A stretch of 64,000 nucleotides of DNA from Neisseria montereyensis (GTDB lineage Bacteria > Pseudomonadota > Gammaproteobacteria > Burkholderiales > Neisseriaceae): contig NZ_JANUXW010000001.1 of NCBI RefSeq assembly GCF_024834045.1, forward strand, positions 248,001 to 312,000, given 5' to 3'. This document shows positions 17,461 through 25,620 of this stretch, one piece after another. The notes beneath the pieces are model-generated. The model searched no databases, was not told the DNA's origin, and saw nothing but the letters and a program-made list of their open reading frames with translations. A program made the position numbers and the translations under genes. Position 1 is the first letter of the stretch. Each line of letters begins with the position of its first letter.

Positions 17461-18378
17461 ATGAAATTTTTACGCAAAGCTTCCGGTTTGCTGATTGCCG
17501 GCCTTATTTTGTCTGCTTGTGGTCAGCAACAGGCAGAAAACCAAACACCTGCCGCCGCCGATGGAGATACCGTAGGGTTGGCGATTTCCACGCAAAACAA
17601 TCCGTTTTTTGTGACCTTAAAAGACGGTGCGCAGGCAGAGGCCGACAAGCTGGGTTTGAAACTGGTTGTGGTGGATGCCAATGACGATTCAGGCAAACAG
17701 GCTGCCGGTGTGGACGATTTATTGCAACAAAATATCAAAGTATTGCTGATTAATCCGACCGATTCGGAAGCGGCTGCGGCATCGGTGAAACGTGCCAATG
17801 AAGCGGGTGTGCCGGTGATTTCTATCGACCGTTCCGTGCAAGGGGCGGAAGTGGTGTCGCATGTGGCTTCGGATAATGTTGCCGGCGGCAAAATGGCGGC
17901 CGAATTTATCGTATCGAAACTGCCTTCCGGCGGTGAGATGGTCGAATTGGAAGGGATTCCCGGTTCTTCGGCCGCACGCGAACGCGGCGAAGGTTTCCAT
18001 CAGGTGATGGATGCGCAGCAAAATATTAAAATCGTTGCCAAGCAGCCGGCCGATTTCGACCGTACCAAAGGCCTGACGGTGATGGAAAATATTTTGCAAA
18101 GCCATCCGAATGTCAAAGCCGTTTTTGCCCATAATGATGAGATGGCATTGGGTGCAGTAAAAGCATTGGAAGCAGCACAAAAAAACGATGTGATTGTGGT
18201 CGGCTTTGATGCAACCGATGATGCCCAAGCGGCAGTGAAAGCGGGCAAAATGGCGGCGACAGTGGCTCAAAAACCGGCTGAAATCGGTCAAATCGGTGTG
18301 GATACCGCGCAAAAAGTGATTGCCGGCGAAACCGTTGAATCCTCTATTCCCGTTGAATTGGAATTGATACAGCAATAA
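17461..18378 (+). CDS. rbsB: Ribose-binding protein, predicted lipoprotein
   Basis: Substrate-binding component of the ribose transporter, 305 residues, Peripla_BP_4 family. Binding-protein features include VGLAISTQNNPFFVTLKDGA, LLINPTDSEAAAASVKRANE, VPVISIDRSVQGAEVVSHVA and IVVGFDATDDA. Unlike E. coli RbsB it carries a lipoprotein signal, GLLIAGLILSACGQQ with lipobox LSAC, so it should be anchored to a membrane by acylated Cys20. The ATG at 17461 follows TATGGAGAACACA; the in-frame ATG at 17449 lies inside that site. A hairpin terminator follows. No rbsK or rbsR is adjacent. Confidence 0.94.
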   Translation: MKFLRKASGLLIAGLILSACGQQQAENQTPAAADGDTVGLAISTQNNPFFVTLKDGAQAEADKLGLKLVVVDANDDSGKQAAGVDDLLQQNIKVLLINPTDSEAAAASVKRANEAGVPVISIDRSVQGAEVVSHVASDNVAGGKMAAEFIVSKLPSGGEMVELEGIPGSSAARERGEGFHQVMDAQQNIKIVAKQPADFDRTKGLTVMENILQSHPNVKAVFAHNDEMALGAVKALEAAQKNDVIVVGFDATDDAQAAVKAGKMAATVAQKPAEIGQIGVDTAQKVIAGETVESSIPVELELIQQ

Positions 18379-18419
18379 TTTTGCTAATGGCGGGCTGTCG
18401 GATAGATGGCGGCCTTTAT

Positions 18420-18460
18420 AAAACCGTGTTCGGGCTGTTTGGCTTGAGCACGGTTTTTTT
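18420..18460 (+). terminator. Rho-independent terminator of the rbs operon
   Basis: AAACCGTG ... CACGGTTT with a 20-base loop and a run of T residues. It is not DUS-based. Confidence 0.8.
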
Positions 18461-18545
18461 ACGGGTGTTGTGCATCAAGCCAATGTTTTTGATATAGGCT
18501 ATAATTCCGTTTTTATTGAATTATTTCTTTAGGCCGTCTGAAACC

Positions 18546-19151
18546 ATGTCTAAAAATCCGGATGCGTTTACCCGTTTGATTAATGCTTTGAAAATTCTGC
18601 CCAATGTCGGGCCGAAGTCGGCGCAGCGCATGGCTTATCAGCTTTTACAGCATAATCGGGACGGTGCGCAGGAATTATCCGAAGCGTTGCAACACGCCTT
18701 AAAACAAGTGCATCATTGCGAACGCTGCAATACCTTTTGCGAAGGCACTTTATGCGATATTTGCGCCGACAGCAGCCGTGATCCGCGCCGCTTAATGATT
18801 GTGCATATGCCGGCCGATGTGTCGGGTATGGAAGCGGCCAATTGCCACGACGGTTTGTATTTTGTGCTAATGGGGCAGGTGAATCCGGTGCAGGGCATGG
18901 ATTTAAGTCATATTGCCTTGGATAAACTGGTAGCGCGCTTGCAAAATAGCGAAGTGGAAGAAATCATTATTGCCACCAATTTCACCGCCGAGGGCGATGC
19001 CACGGCTTATGTGTTGGCCGAATTATTTAAAAACCTGCCTTATAAAGTCAGCCGCTTGGCACGCGGCATTCCGTTGGGCGGCGAATTGGAATATGTGGAT
19101 GCCGGCACATTGGCGCAGGCGGTGTATGAGCGGCGTATGTTGAAAGAATAA
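18546..19151 (+). CDS. recR: Recombination protein RecR
   Basis: Forms a ring clamp that acts with RecF/RecO in loading RecA at gaps. 201 residues. Helix-hairpin-helix near the start (LINALKILPNVGPKSAQRMA), zinc finger C-x2-C-x8-C-x2-C (CERCNTFCEGTLCDIC), Toprim region (RRLMIVHMPADVSGMEA) and C-terminal LARGIPLGGELEYVDAGTLA. A DUS ends just before the ATG at 18546, and a TATAAT at 18500 is a likely -10. In many bacteria recR follows dnaX-ybaB; here it is about 38 kb away from them. Confidence 0.96.
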   Translation: MSKNPDAFTRLINALKILPNVGPKSAQRMAYQLLQHNRDGAQELSEALQHALKQVHHCERCNTFCEGTLCDICADSSRDPRRLMIVHMPADVSGMEAANCHDGLYFVLMGQVNPVQGMDLSHIALDKLVARLQNSEVEEIIIATNFTAEGDATAYVLAELFKNLPYKVSRLARGIPLGGELEYVDAGTLAQAVYERRMLKE

Positions 19152-19351
19152 AAACAGCATCTTGGCCGATTAAAATGGCTATGACAATATCAATCCGCCT
19201 GCCTTAAAAAATGCGCGTTTATTTACAGGCACTTTTCAGTTTGTGCTAAATAACGTATCTTATACACTATAGCGGTATCGCTAAATGTCTGTTTGCCGTT
19301 TCTTTTCAGACGGCCTCCCATATTCCAAAACCCTACCGAAGACCATGCACT

Positions 19352-19834
19352 ATGAGCCTGATTACCGTACTCCGCCCGGCCGTGCCGCAAGATTGCGAGC
19401 ATATTTACAATGCCCATCGATATGCGGTGCAATATACTTGTACCCGCAGCTACAACCAACAGATATTGGAAGCGTGGAGCAAATTGCTTACGCCCTCGGG
19501 TTATCTTGATACCATGACAGACTCCGGTAAGGCTTTGTGGGTGGCGGAATACCGAGGTCATATTCAGGGTTTTTTTCAGTTGGATTTGAAAGACGGCCAG
19601 TTAGATGCCTTATATGTACATCCCTTTGTGCACAATCATGGTTTGGGTACGGCATTGTTGCAACGGGCGGAAGAATTGGCATTAAATGCAGGGCTGAGTT
19701 TGGTGAAACTTTATGCGTCGCTCAATTCGGTAACATTTTACCAACTCAACGGCTATGAATCGCTTGGCAGTGCCGAATTACCCTTAAACCGTGATGTAAC
19801 GGTGGAATGCGAGTTAATGAGGAAATACCTTTAA
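19352..19834 (+). CDS. GNAT family N-acetyltransferase
   Basis: 160 residues with the acetyl-CoA binding core of GNAT enzymes: LDALYVHPFVHNHGLGTALL, where the R/Q-x2-G-x-G/A loop appears as HNHGLGT, followed by AEELALNAGLSLVKLYASLN and FYQLNGYESLG. The substrate cannot be told from sequence; protein N-termini, polyamines or antibiotics are all possible. It is monocistronic, with a DUS about 40 bases upstream and a 40-base palindrome downstream. Confidence 0.88.
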   Translation: MSLITVLRPAVPQDCEHIYNAHRYAVQYTCTRSYNQQILEAWSKLLTPSGYLDTMTDSGKALWVAEYRGHIQGFFQLDLKDGQLDALYVHPFVHNHGLGTALLQRAEELALNAGLSLVKLYASLNSVTFYQLNGYESLGSAELPLNRDVTVECELMRKYL

Positions 19835-19866
19835 TACGACATGGATTTTTTAATCCGTAAGCGATT

Positions 19867-19906
19867 AATCAAACAAGGGCGGATATATATCCGCCCTTGT
19901 TTGATT
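19867..19906. repeat. 40-bp perfect palindrome, family A-related
   Basis: Two 20-base arms with no loop: AATCAAACAAGGGCGGATAT and its exact complement. The core GGGCGGATATATATCCGCCC resembles the right end of family A repeats. It lies between the convergent GNAT and pilus operons and could terminate both. Confidence 0.8.
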
Positions 19907-19958
19907 GATAGCTTACTAAATGGTCAAGAAAAGTATTCAGACGGCCATCAATAAAACC

Positions 19959-21041
19959 TTAATAATCAACCTTAACAGTGACCGTATCGCGATAATCACC
20001 GGCACGGTAGTCGGTGGAAGGAACGGTGGCGTAGATTTTATGTTGTTGAGTTTGGCCGCTGCCATTGCCGCTAATGGTATTGTTAGAAGCGCCGAGTGCA
20101 ATATTACCCCAAATCTTACCATTCATACCGCTGCCTGAACGGAGTTGGTAGGGGACTCTGTCGGGGTTGCCGGCGCGGGTTGATGCCATTTCACCGCTGC
20201 CATTTGTATTTTGATTGGACGGTTCTAATTTAACGTTGTAGGGCACGCCTTGGGTGCAGGTAACATTAACCGCAGTCTGTCCTTCAAGATTGGTAGCGGT
20301 AGAATTAACCGTGCCGAAAGCAATATCTTGCGGTTTATTGATAATGCAGTTTTTTTCCACTTCTGCTAATACATTGAAATCAAAGCGGATGGATTGCAAT
20401 CTTGAAGTGCAATTTTGGGCTGTGTCGTTTGTGACGGTTTCGTATGCCACAGCGGTAGAACCTTGAGAAAATACATTTTTATATATGCCCGGTGTAACAT
20501 TCGATAAAGGTGCGTTTAGTCTCGCATATACGGGAATATCTACTTCGTCGGAACTCAATTTCCCTGGTTCGATAGTTACAATTGTATTGATTGTATTTTT
20601 AATGTTGTAGTTGGGGGAACCCAATATTTTACTGTGGTTCGGGTCGGTATAAATGTTGAACTCCAAGCGGTTATTGGTGCCGCATGTTCCGTTTTCACAA
20701 AGATAGCGTGGGTTAATCTGTGATCTTGTTTGTGCGGAGCTGCCGCCATCGGCAGCCAGGCAAACATTGACCTTTTCTATAGAGTTAGGTGTGCCACCCC
20801 GACTGCAAGAAACTTTAACTGTAGCTAAACCTTCTAACGGCTGGTTAGGGTCAATAACGTTGATTTTCCCAAAGTTAATATCGGACATTGTAACATTGCA
20901 GCCGTTTGCTGCCGCCACTTCTTGCGCCGGCAATAAACCCAAAGTGCATATTATAGCCAGTATAATATTGCGGGACGCAAAAACTTTATAACGATATTGG
21001 ATCCGTGTTTGTTTGTTCATTCGTTTTATTGTCTGATACAT
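19959..21041 (-). CDS. Csu-type pilus tip protein with two spore coat protein U domains (CsuE-like)
   Basis: Secreted pilus subunit, 360 residues. The signal peptide is around NIILAIICTLGLLPAQEVAA. Two SCPU domains follow: residues about 48-205 (CNVTMSDINFGKINV ... ATVKVSCSRGG) and about 230-360 (CIINKPQDIAFGTVN ... AVNVTCTQGVPYNVKL, ending in the donor-strand-type DYRAGDYRDTVTVKVDY). A two-domain SCPU protein at the end of such an operon is the tip adhesin in Acinetobacter Csu pili. The start at 21041 has a good AGGTGA ribosome binding site and overlaps the usher stop by 16 bases; an internal ATG at 21020 lacks one. Confidence 0.88.
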   Translation of the reverse strand: MYQTIKRMNKQTRIQYRYKVFASRNIILAIICTLGLLPAQEVAAANGCNVTMSDINFGKINVIDPNQPLEGLATVKVSCSRGGTPNSIEKVNVCLAADGGSSAQTRSQINPRYLCENGTCGTNNRLEFNIYTDPNHSKILGSPNYNIKNTINTIVTIEPGKLSSDEVDIPVYARLNAPLSNVTPGIYKNVFSQGSTAVAYETVTNDTAQNCTSRLQSIRFDFNVLAEVEKNCIINKPQDIAFGTVNSTATNLEGQTAVNVTCTQGVPYNVKLEPSNQNTNGSGEMASTRAGNPDRVPYQLRSGSGMNGKIWGNIALGASNNTISGNGSGQTQQHKIYATVPSTDYRAGDYRDTVTVKVDY

Positions 21042-23626
21042 AAGATTTCACCTAAATCGGGCAGGCTGCCGAGGTGGCTTTTGGCCTGATAGTCAATGTT
21101 AAAGCGGCATATTCCGCCTTCTTCCGGCAGCGATACTTCAAAAGTATTGTTGCCGGATACCAAATGTTCGATGAAGGTTTGGCCGTCGAAACCCACTACG
21201 GCAATAGGGGTGTCGTCTGCGTGGAAAACGGTGCTGTTGGCAGGTAACACTTGGCCGTTTTCATCTTTTAAAATCATGGATGCGGCCTGCATCCGCTTGA
21301 GTTTGAAGTCTACCGCCATACCGGAACGTTCCGAGGGAACGGCTTGAATGCGTGCGCGTTCGACCCGAATATCCTGCGGCAAATCGGTGGTGTCGATACC
21401 GATCATATTTTTTTGGTAGGCCGATAAATTAGGCACCAGCAGTAAACCGCTACTATTGGTTTTGCCGACATGATTATTAGAAAGCGATACCGGTATGCCG
21501 GCTAAGCCCGCTGTGCTGACAACGGCGAAACTGTCGTAAACATTGCGGGTGGGGAACAGCCCACCTTTCATCCATACCAAGCCGCCGCGCCAGCCGGCAT
21601 CCCAGTTGGTGGATTGCGGCGTATGGTAAATGGCGGCATGGGCGTCGCCGTATTGGGTTTCATGGCGGACAAAGCCGTTCAGACGGCCTCTATTGCGGCC
21701 GTTGGCATTATTTTGTTGTTCCCAGCCGATATTCCATGAAGTGCTGCCGACACCGCTGCCGGATTTATTTAAAGCCACACGGTAGCTGTTTTCGCGGCCG
21801 CTTTCATGCCGTGCACTTACAGATGCCGAATAGCCCCTATCGAAGCTGATGGAAAGGCCGCCGTAAATGCTGTGATAAGTGTTGTGATTGCCGGAATATT
21901 TGGATGCACTCATAAAAACACTGGCGCGGCGGCCGATATTGCGGCTCCAGTTGAGTGTGCCGGTTTTATCGGTTTGATCGCGGTCGGATTTAAGGCGCAG
22001 ATAGGAAAGGTTAAACGAGCCTAAAGATTTGCTGTGCCAGCCGACGGATACGGAAGCCGTGCGTCTTTTAAACGCTTCGGGGTGATAGCCCGCCGGGGCG
22101 AGTAATGCGTTGAATCCGGTAAAAGCGTCGTCGGTGCTGCTCCAGCCGGAACCGAATGTCCAATTGCCGTATTGTGTACTGAAGAAAATACTGCTTTGTT
22201 TGCCTTTATGTTGTTTGAAAAAGCTTTGCGCATGGCTGAGATTCAGTTGCCCTAATGAGCCCAATACCGTATTGGCTTCGATTCCGAAACGGCGGTAACC
22301 GCCGCCGCCCTCGGCATGAAGTTGGGTGGTAACGAAATTGGTGAGGCCGTAGCGCAATGTGCCGCTGCCGACCAGTTGCTTATCATAATCAAAAGATTTC
22401 AGGCCGTAGTTTTTGCGCAGATAACCGGCTTCTAGCGACCATTCGTTCAAGCCTTTGGCCAACATATCGCTGCCGCCGTATAAAGGCATATCGACAACGA
22501 CGGTACGCCCCAGCATATCGGTGGCGACAACTTGGGCGTTCCCCCGTCCGCTAATAGAGGGCGGCAGGGTAATTTCATATTCTCCGGCGGCCACATCTTG
22601 GCTGTATTGTCTGACGCCGTTTAAATATAAATCGACCGTACCGGGCAGTGTGCTTTCCCCGACATAAGCGCGTAACGGCGAGGTATTGCGCCAAGGCTGC
22701 GTTCTATAGGAATGTTCCAGTTTGAAGCCGCCGATACGGGCGCTGCCGGAAATGCCTGTTTGGCCGGTGATCAGGTCGCCCGCGGTCATAATCAAACCTT
22801 GTTCCGGCCATACGCTGCGCCAGAAAGTATCCAAGCGGACATTACGGTTTTGGGATTTGATGCGCTCTGCCGAAAAGCGGGTACGGCTCCAAATGTGTTG
22901 GTGGCTGAGATAGCCGGCGGGTGTGGTGAAACGTGCTTCGGCCAAGATGCCCTGTGTTGAGCCGCCGCTGCTGTTGCGGGTGATATTGGCATCGTAATTG
23001 AGGATGCCGGCAAAGCCCGGTTTGGCGATATCGTATGCCCGTTCCGGTTTTTGGCCGATAACGGTGGTGGGTAGGTTTAGCCAGTCGAGTGGGGCGGTTA
23101 GGGCAAGGGTTTGCTCTGCGGCATTATATTCAATATCCAAACCGGTAATAGAGCTTAAATCCGTCCATATTTGCGTGTTACCGGATTCGGTATGGTTTTC
23201 CGATACGGTGGGTTCGTATGCGGTTTGGATGGGTTCGGATGCGGCAGGTGTTGCCGCTTCTTCGGCGGGGGTTTCGGATGGCACTGCCGATAGGGGGGGC
23301 TCGTTTGTTGTGATGGTTTCGGTGTCGGTATTCAGGCTTTTTTGGCGCGTATCTGCCTGTTGTAAAATGGCCTGCGGAACGTTTATGCCTAATGCGTATA
23401 ATGTGTCGGTTTGCACAAAAATGCGCCCGTTATCCGACATAAAAGGAAATAGGCCGTCTGAAACACGGCCGTTTACCGATACTTGCGGATAGACAGGTAG
23501 CCATTCTTGAGAGTAAGCAGCTGTTTGCGGCGGATTTTGTTGTGCAGCGAATGCGGGTGTGCAGAAACACAACAAAATGCCGTAAACAGTTTGCTTTAAA
23601 GGGAAGGCAGCATTAAGGGGCTGCAA
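21026..23626 (-). CDS. Outer-membrane usher protein, archaic (Csu/SafC-like) chaperone-usher family
   Basis: Outer-membrane pore and assembly platform for the pilus, 866 residues. Signal peptide ends near TPAFAA. Usher signatures: GVRQYSQDVAAGEYEITLPP (near 335), AQVVATDMLGRTVVVDMPLY, then the beta-barrel with many SW/GN strands. Plug and C-terminal domains end in CRFNIDYQAKSHLGSLPDLG and a final cysteine (LCIRQ). Residues about 92-150 are a low-complexity Thr/Glu/Pro/Ala insert; a run of seven C residues on the coding strand (23293-23299) lies inside it. Two DUS occur inside the gene. It overlaps the chaperone gene by 14 bases. Confidence 0.92.
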   Translation of the reverse strand: MQPLNAAFPLKQTVYGILLCFCTPAFAAQQNPPQTAAYSQEWLPVYPQVSVNGRVSDGLFPFMSDNGRIFVQTDTLYALGINVPQAILQQADTRQKSLNTDTETITTNEPPLSAVPSETPAEEAATPAASEPIQTAYEPTVSENHTESGNTQIWTDLSSITGLDIEYNAAEQTLALTAPLDWLNLPTTVIGQKPERAYDIAKPGFAGILNYDANITRNSSGGSTQGILAEARFTTPAGYLSHQHIWSRTRFSAERIKSQNRNVRLDTFWRSVWPEQGLIMTAGDLITGQTGISGSARIGGFKLEHSYRTQPWRNTSPLRAYVGESTLPGTVDLYLNGVRQYSQDVAAGEYEITLPPSISGRGNAQVVATDMLGRTVVVDMPLYGGSDMLAKGLNEWSLEAGYLRKNYGLKSFDYDKQLVGSGTLRYGLTNFVTTQLHAEGGGGYRRFGIEANTVLGSLGQLNLSHAQSFFKQHKGKQSSIFFSTQYGNWTFGSGWSSTDDAFTGFNALLAPAGYHPEAFKRRTASVSVGWHSKSLGSFNLSYLRLKSDRDQTDKTGTLNWSRNIGRRASVFMSASKYSGNHNTYHSIYGGLSISFDRGYSASVSARHESGRENSYRVALNKSGSGVGSTSWNIGWEQQNNANGRNRGRLNGFVRHETQYGDAHAAIYHTPQSTNWDAGWRGGLVWMKGGLFPTRNVYDSFAVVSTAGLAGIPVSLSNNHVGKTNSSGLLLVPNLSAYQKNMIGIDTTDLPQDIRVERARIQAVPSERSGMAVDFKLKRMQAASMILKDENGQVLPANSTVFHADDTPIAVVGFDGQTFIEHLVSGNNTFEVSLPEEGGICRFNIDYQAKSHLGSLPDLGEILCIRQ

Positions 23627-24338
23627 ACCGAACCTCCGGTCGGATAGGGCGGCCGTTTACGGTAACCGACAACTGGCCTTGGCGCAGGGCGGCGGGTGAT
23701 ATATCTAAGGTGTATTGCCCGGTTTTCCCCGGCAATACATAGCCTGCCAGCCCGGCAACCAAATTTTTACCGCTATTGTCGGCCGCACGGTTGAAAACAA
23801 TATGGCTGAGCTGGGCATGGGCGGCACCGGTGTTTTTCGCTTTCAGAATAACTTTGCCGCCGGATGCTTCAGCCTGCCATTGAAGTTGTGTATCTGGGTT
23901 TTCGGATTGGTTTAAAAACAATGGTACGGAATAACGCAATACAAATTGCAAACCTTTTTGAGGCTGTTTATCCGCTGCTGGCAACTCGTCGATAACCAAA
24001 CGATAGGCTTCTTCTGCCGTTTTTGCCGGTTGTGCGCGGATAACCCTGAATTGCTGTATGCCGCCTGCGGCCAGCTTCACCATGGGCGGGCTGGCAATCA
24101 CATCGCGGGTTGGCGTGAGCATGTCTTGGCCGTTTTCATCTTGAGTCCAACGGTAAACACGCACTTGCGCGGTTAGCGGTGCGCCGTCCGTATTGGTCAG
24201 GGTGAAAATACCCGCCCGCTGTTTGGCGGGCAGGGAAAGCCCTGTCGGGCTGATTTGCAGCCCGGCGGCATGGCTTGCGAGTGCGTAGGCGCTCAGGGCA
24301 ATGCCGGTGAGGACAGGTTTGAGTTTATACCATTGCAT
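23613..24338 (-). CDS. Periplasmic pilus chaperone (PapD/CsuC-like)
   Basis: Immunoglobulin-fold chaperone that delivers subunits to the usher. 241 residues with a signal peptide ending at ASHAA. Family features: GLQISPTGLSLPAKQRAGIF, the F1-strand/subunit-binding region VASPPMVKLAAGGIQQFRVI-like sequence (read IASPPMVKLAAGGIQQFRVI), EAYRLVIDELP, and LQFVLRYSVPLFL. It belongs with an SCPU pilin, usher and tip protein in one operon, which is the layout of archaic pili. Confidence 0.93.
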   Translation of the reverse strand: MQWYKLKPVLTGIALSAYALASHAAGLQISPTGLSLPAKQRAGIFTLTNTDGAPLTAQVRVYRWTQDENGQDMLTPTRDVIASPPMVKLAAGGIQQFRVIRAQPAKTAEEAYRLVIDELPAADKQPQKGLQFVLRYSVPLFLNQSENPDTQLQWQAEASGGKVILKAKNTGAAHAQLSHIVFNRAADNSGKNLVAGLAGYVLPGKTGQYTLDISPAALRQGQLSVTVNGRPIRPEVRFAAP

Positions 24339-24365
24339 ATTTTTGATTATATTGAATAATTTTGA

Positions 24366-24947
24366 TTAGTATTTAACCGTTACGGTTACTTTGTCTGAAT
24401 AACGGCCGGCTGGTTTATCAAACTGATCGGAATTTACACGACCATAAACAATATGATTCACTTTTTCGCCAAAACCTTTACCTTCGGCTTCTAACATATT
24501 GCCATCTTGATTACCCCAAGCTTTGGCACGGCCTGCATCTTGGAATAAGTGGTAGCCGATTTTTTCAGTATTGCTGGTGTTTAATGCATTCATCTTACCG
24601 CCACCGGCATTGTCATCATCTGTTTCAGGTGTGAGGGCGACTTTATAAGGTGTGCCTTTAGTACATTGCACTTGAATAGCGCCCGAACTATTGCCTTCAC
24701 TTTCTTTATCGACATTGGCTTTATGATTGGATTCATATTCGCCAAAGTTAATATCTGCGCCTGCAGAGGGTGCGGTTGCTTCTTGAGTCGGTTTGTTGCC
24801 TGTGCTTGTGACAACTTCGCAAATCGGTATGATCCGAATCGTGACATAGAAATCTGCTGATTTTTCTTCTTCAGCGGCAGCATGGCCTGAAGCCAATAAT
24901 GCGGCCATAACGGAAGTGAGAGTAAAGATATTTTTTACCGTTTTCAT
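24366..24947 (-). CDS. Major pilin subunit, spore coat protein U domain (CsuA/B-like)
   Basis: 193 residues with signal peptide MKTVKNIFTLTSVMAALLAS ending near HAAAE. One SCPU domain: CEVVTSTGNK, INFGEYES, IQVQCTKGTPYKVALTP, NTEKIGYHLFQDAGRAKAWG and the C-terminal strand PAGRYSDKVTVTVKY. A single-domain SCPU protein encoded first is the main shaft subunit in Csu pili. AAAGGATTTAACAC precedes the ATG. The promoter should lie in the AT-rich DNA upstream. Confidence 0.9.
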   Translation of the reverse strand: MKTVKNIFTLTSVMAALLASGHAAAEEEKSADFYVTIRIIPICEVVTSTGNKPTQEATAPSAGADINFGEYESNHKANVDKESEGNSSGAIQVQCTKGTPYKVALTPETDDDNAGGGKMNALNTSNTEKIGYHLFQDAGRAKAWGNQDGNMLEAEGKGFGEKVNHIVYGRVNSDQFDKPAGRYSDKVTVTVKY

Positions 24948-25620
24948 GTGTTAAATCCTTTATTATGCTTTTGATATAAAAGCTTGTTTTGTCTAATGTG
25001 AATAAAATTATCTTGAGGCCGTCTGAAACCGAATATTCCCCAATAATACGGATTCAGTATATTTATTAAGTATATAAACTTAGAAATAATAACTATCAAG
25101 ATATTGGCATTATCTTATTGTTTGCATTAAAAAGCAATTCTTAACTAAAATTAAATATATGAAGATATTTGTAAGAAAAAGATAGTTTTGGGTGGATTGA
25201 AACTTTATTGTGATAAGTATTGTTTGTTGGCATTTTAAATTTAGAAATTATGTTGCATAACATTAAATACCAATAGGAATGTGGATTTGATGATACAAAA
25301 AATACATTATTTTATTTATGGAAAGCATGAAAAGCAGGATATAAACTTTGTGGAAGCAGAATTTATGTCTGCCCGTTTTAGGTTTGGGTGGTGTGGTAAT
25401 AGGATTGTAGTGTGCGGTTGAGGTAATGAGGCGGTTTCCATGGGTGAGTATGCTATTTTACTGCTAGCAGGCCGTCTGAAATTTCAGACGGCCTGCTAAA
25501 TAATCGTTTTTGAAATATGCGGATGAATAGTGTTGGCAATAAAAATCCGCTGCAAATCCCCCGATGCATAGTCACTTTGCGGTACAATCCCCCTTTTATT
25601 TATCTATCTGTAAAGCCAAT
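24948..25620. other. Long AT-rich intergenic region between pilus operon and proS
   Basis: The divergent promoters of the pilus operon and proS must lie here; GCGGTACAATCCC near 25580 is a plausible proS -10. A single DUS is at 25018 and a DUS hairpin at 25469-25498. A 43-codon opening at 25290-25421 lacks a clear ribosome binding site and has no recognisable relatives, so I do not call it a gene. Confidence 0.5.
25469..25498. terminator. DUS inverted repeat upstream of proS
   Basis: GCAGGCCGTCTGAAATTTCAGACGGCCTGC: two DUS with almost no loop. No gene ends next to it, so it may insulate proS or serve uptake only. Confidence 0.7.
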
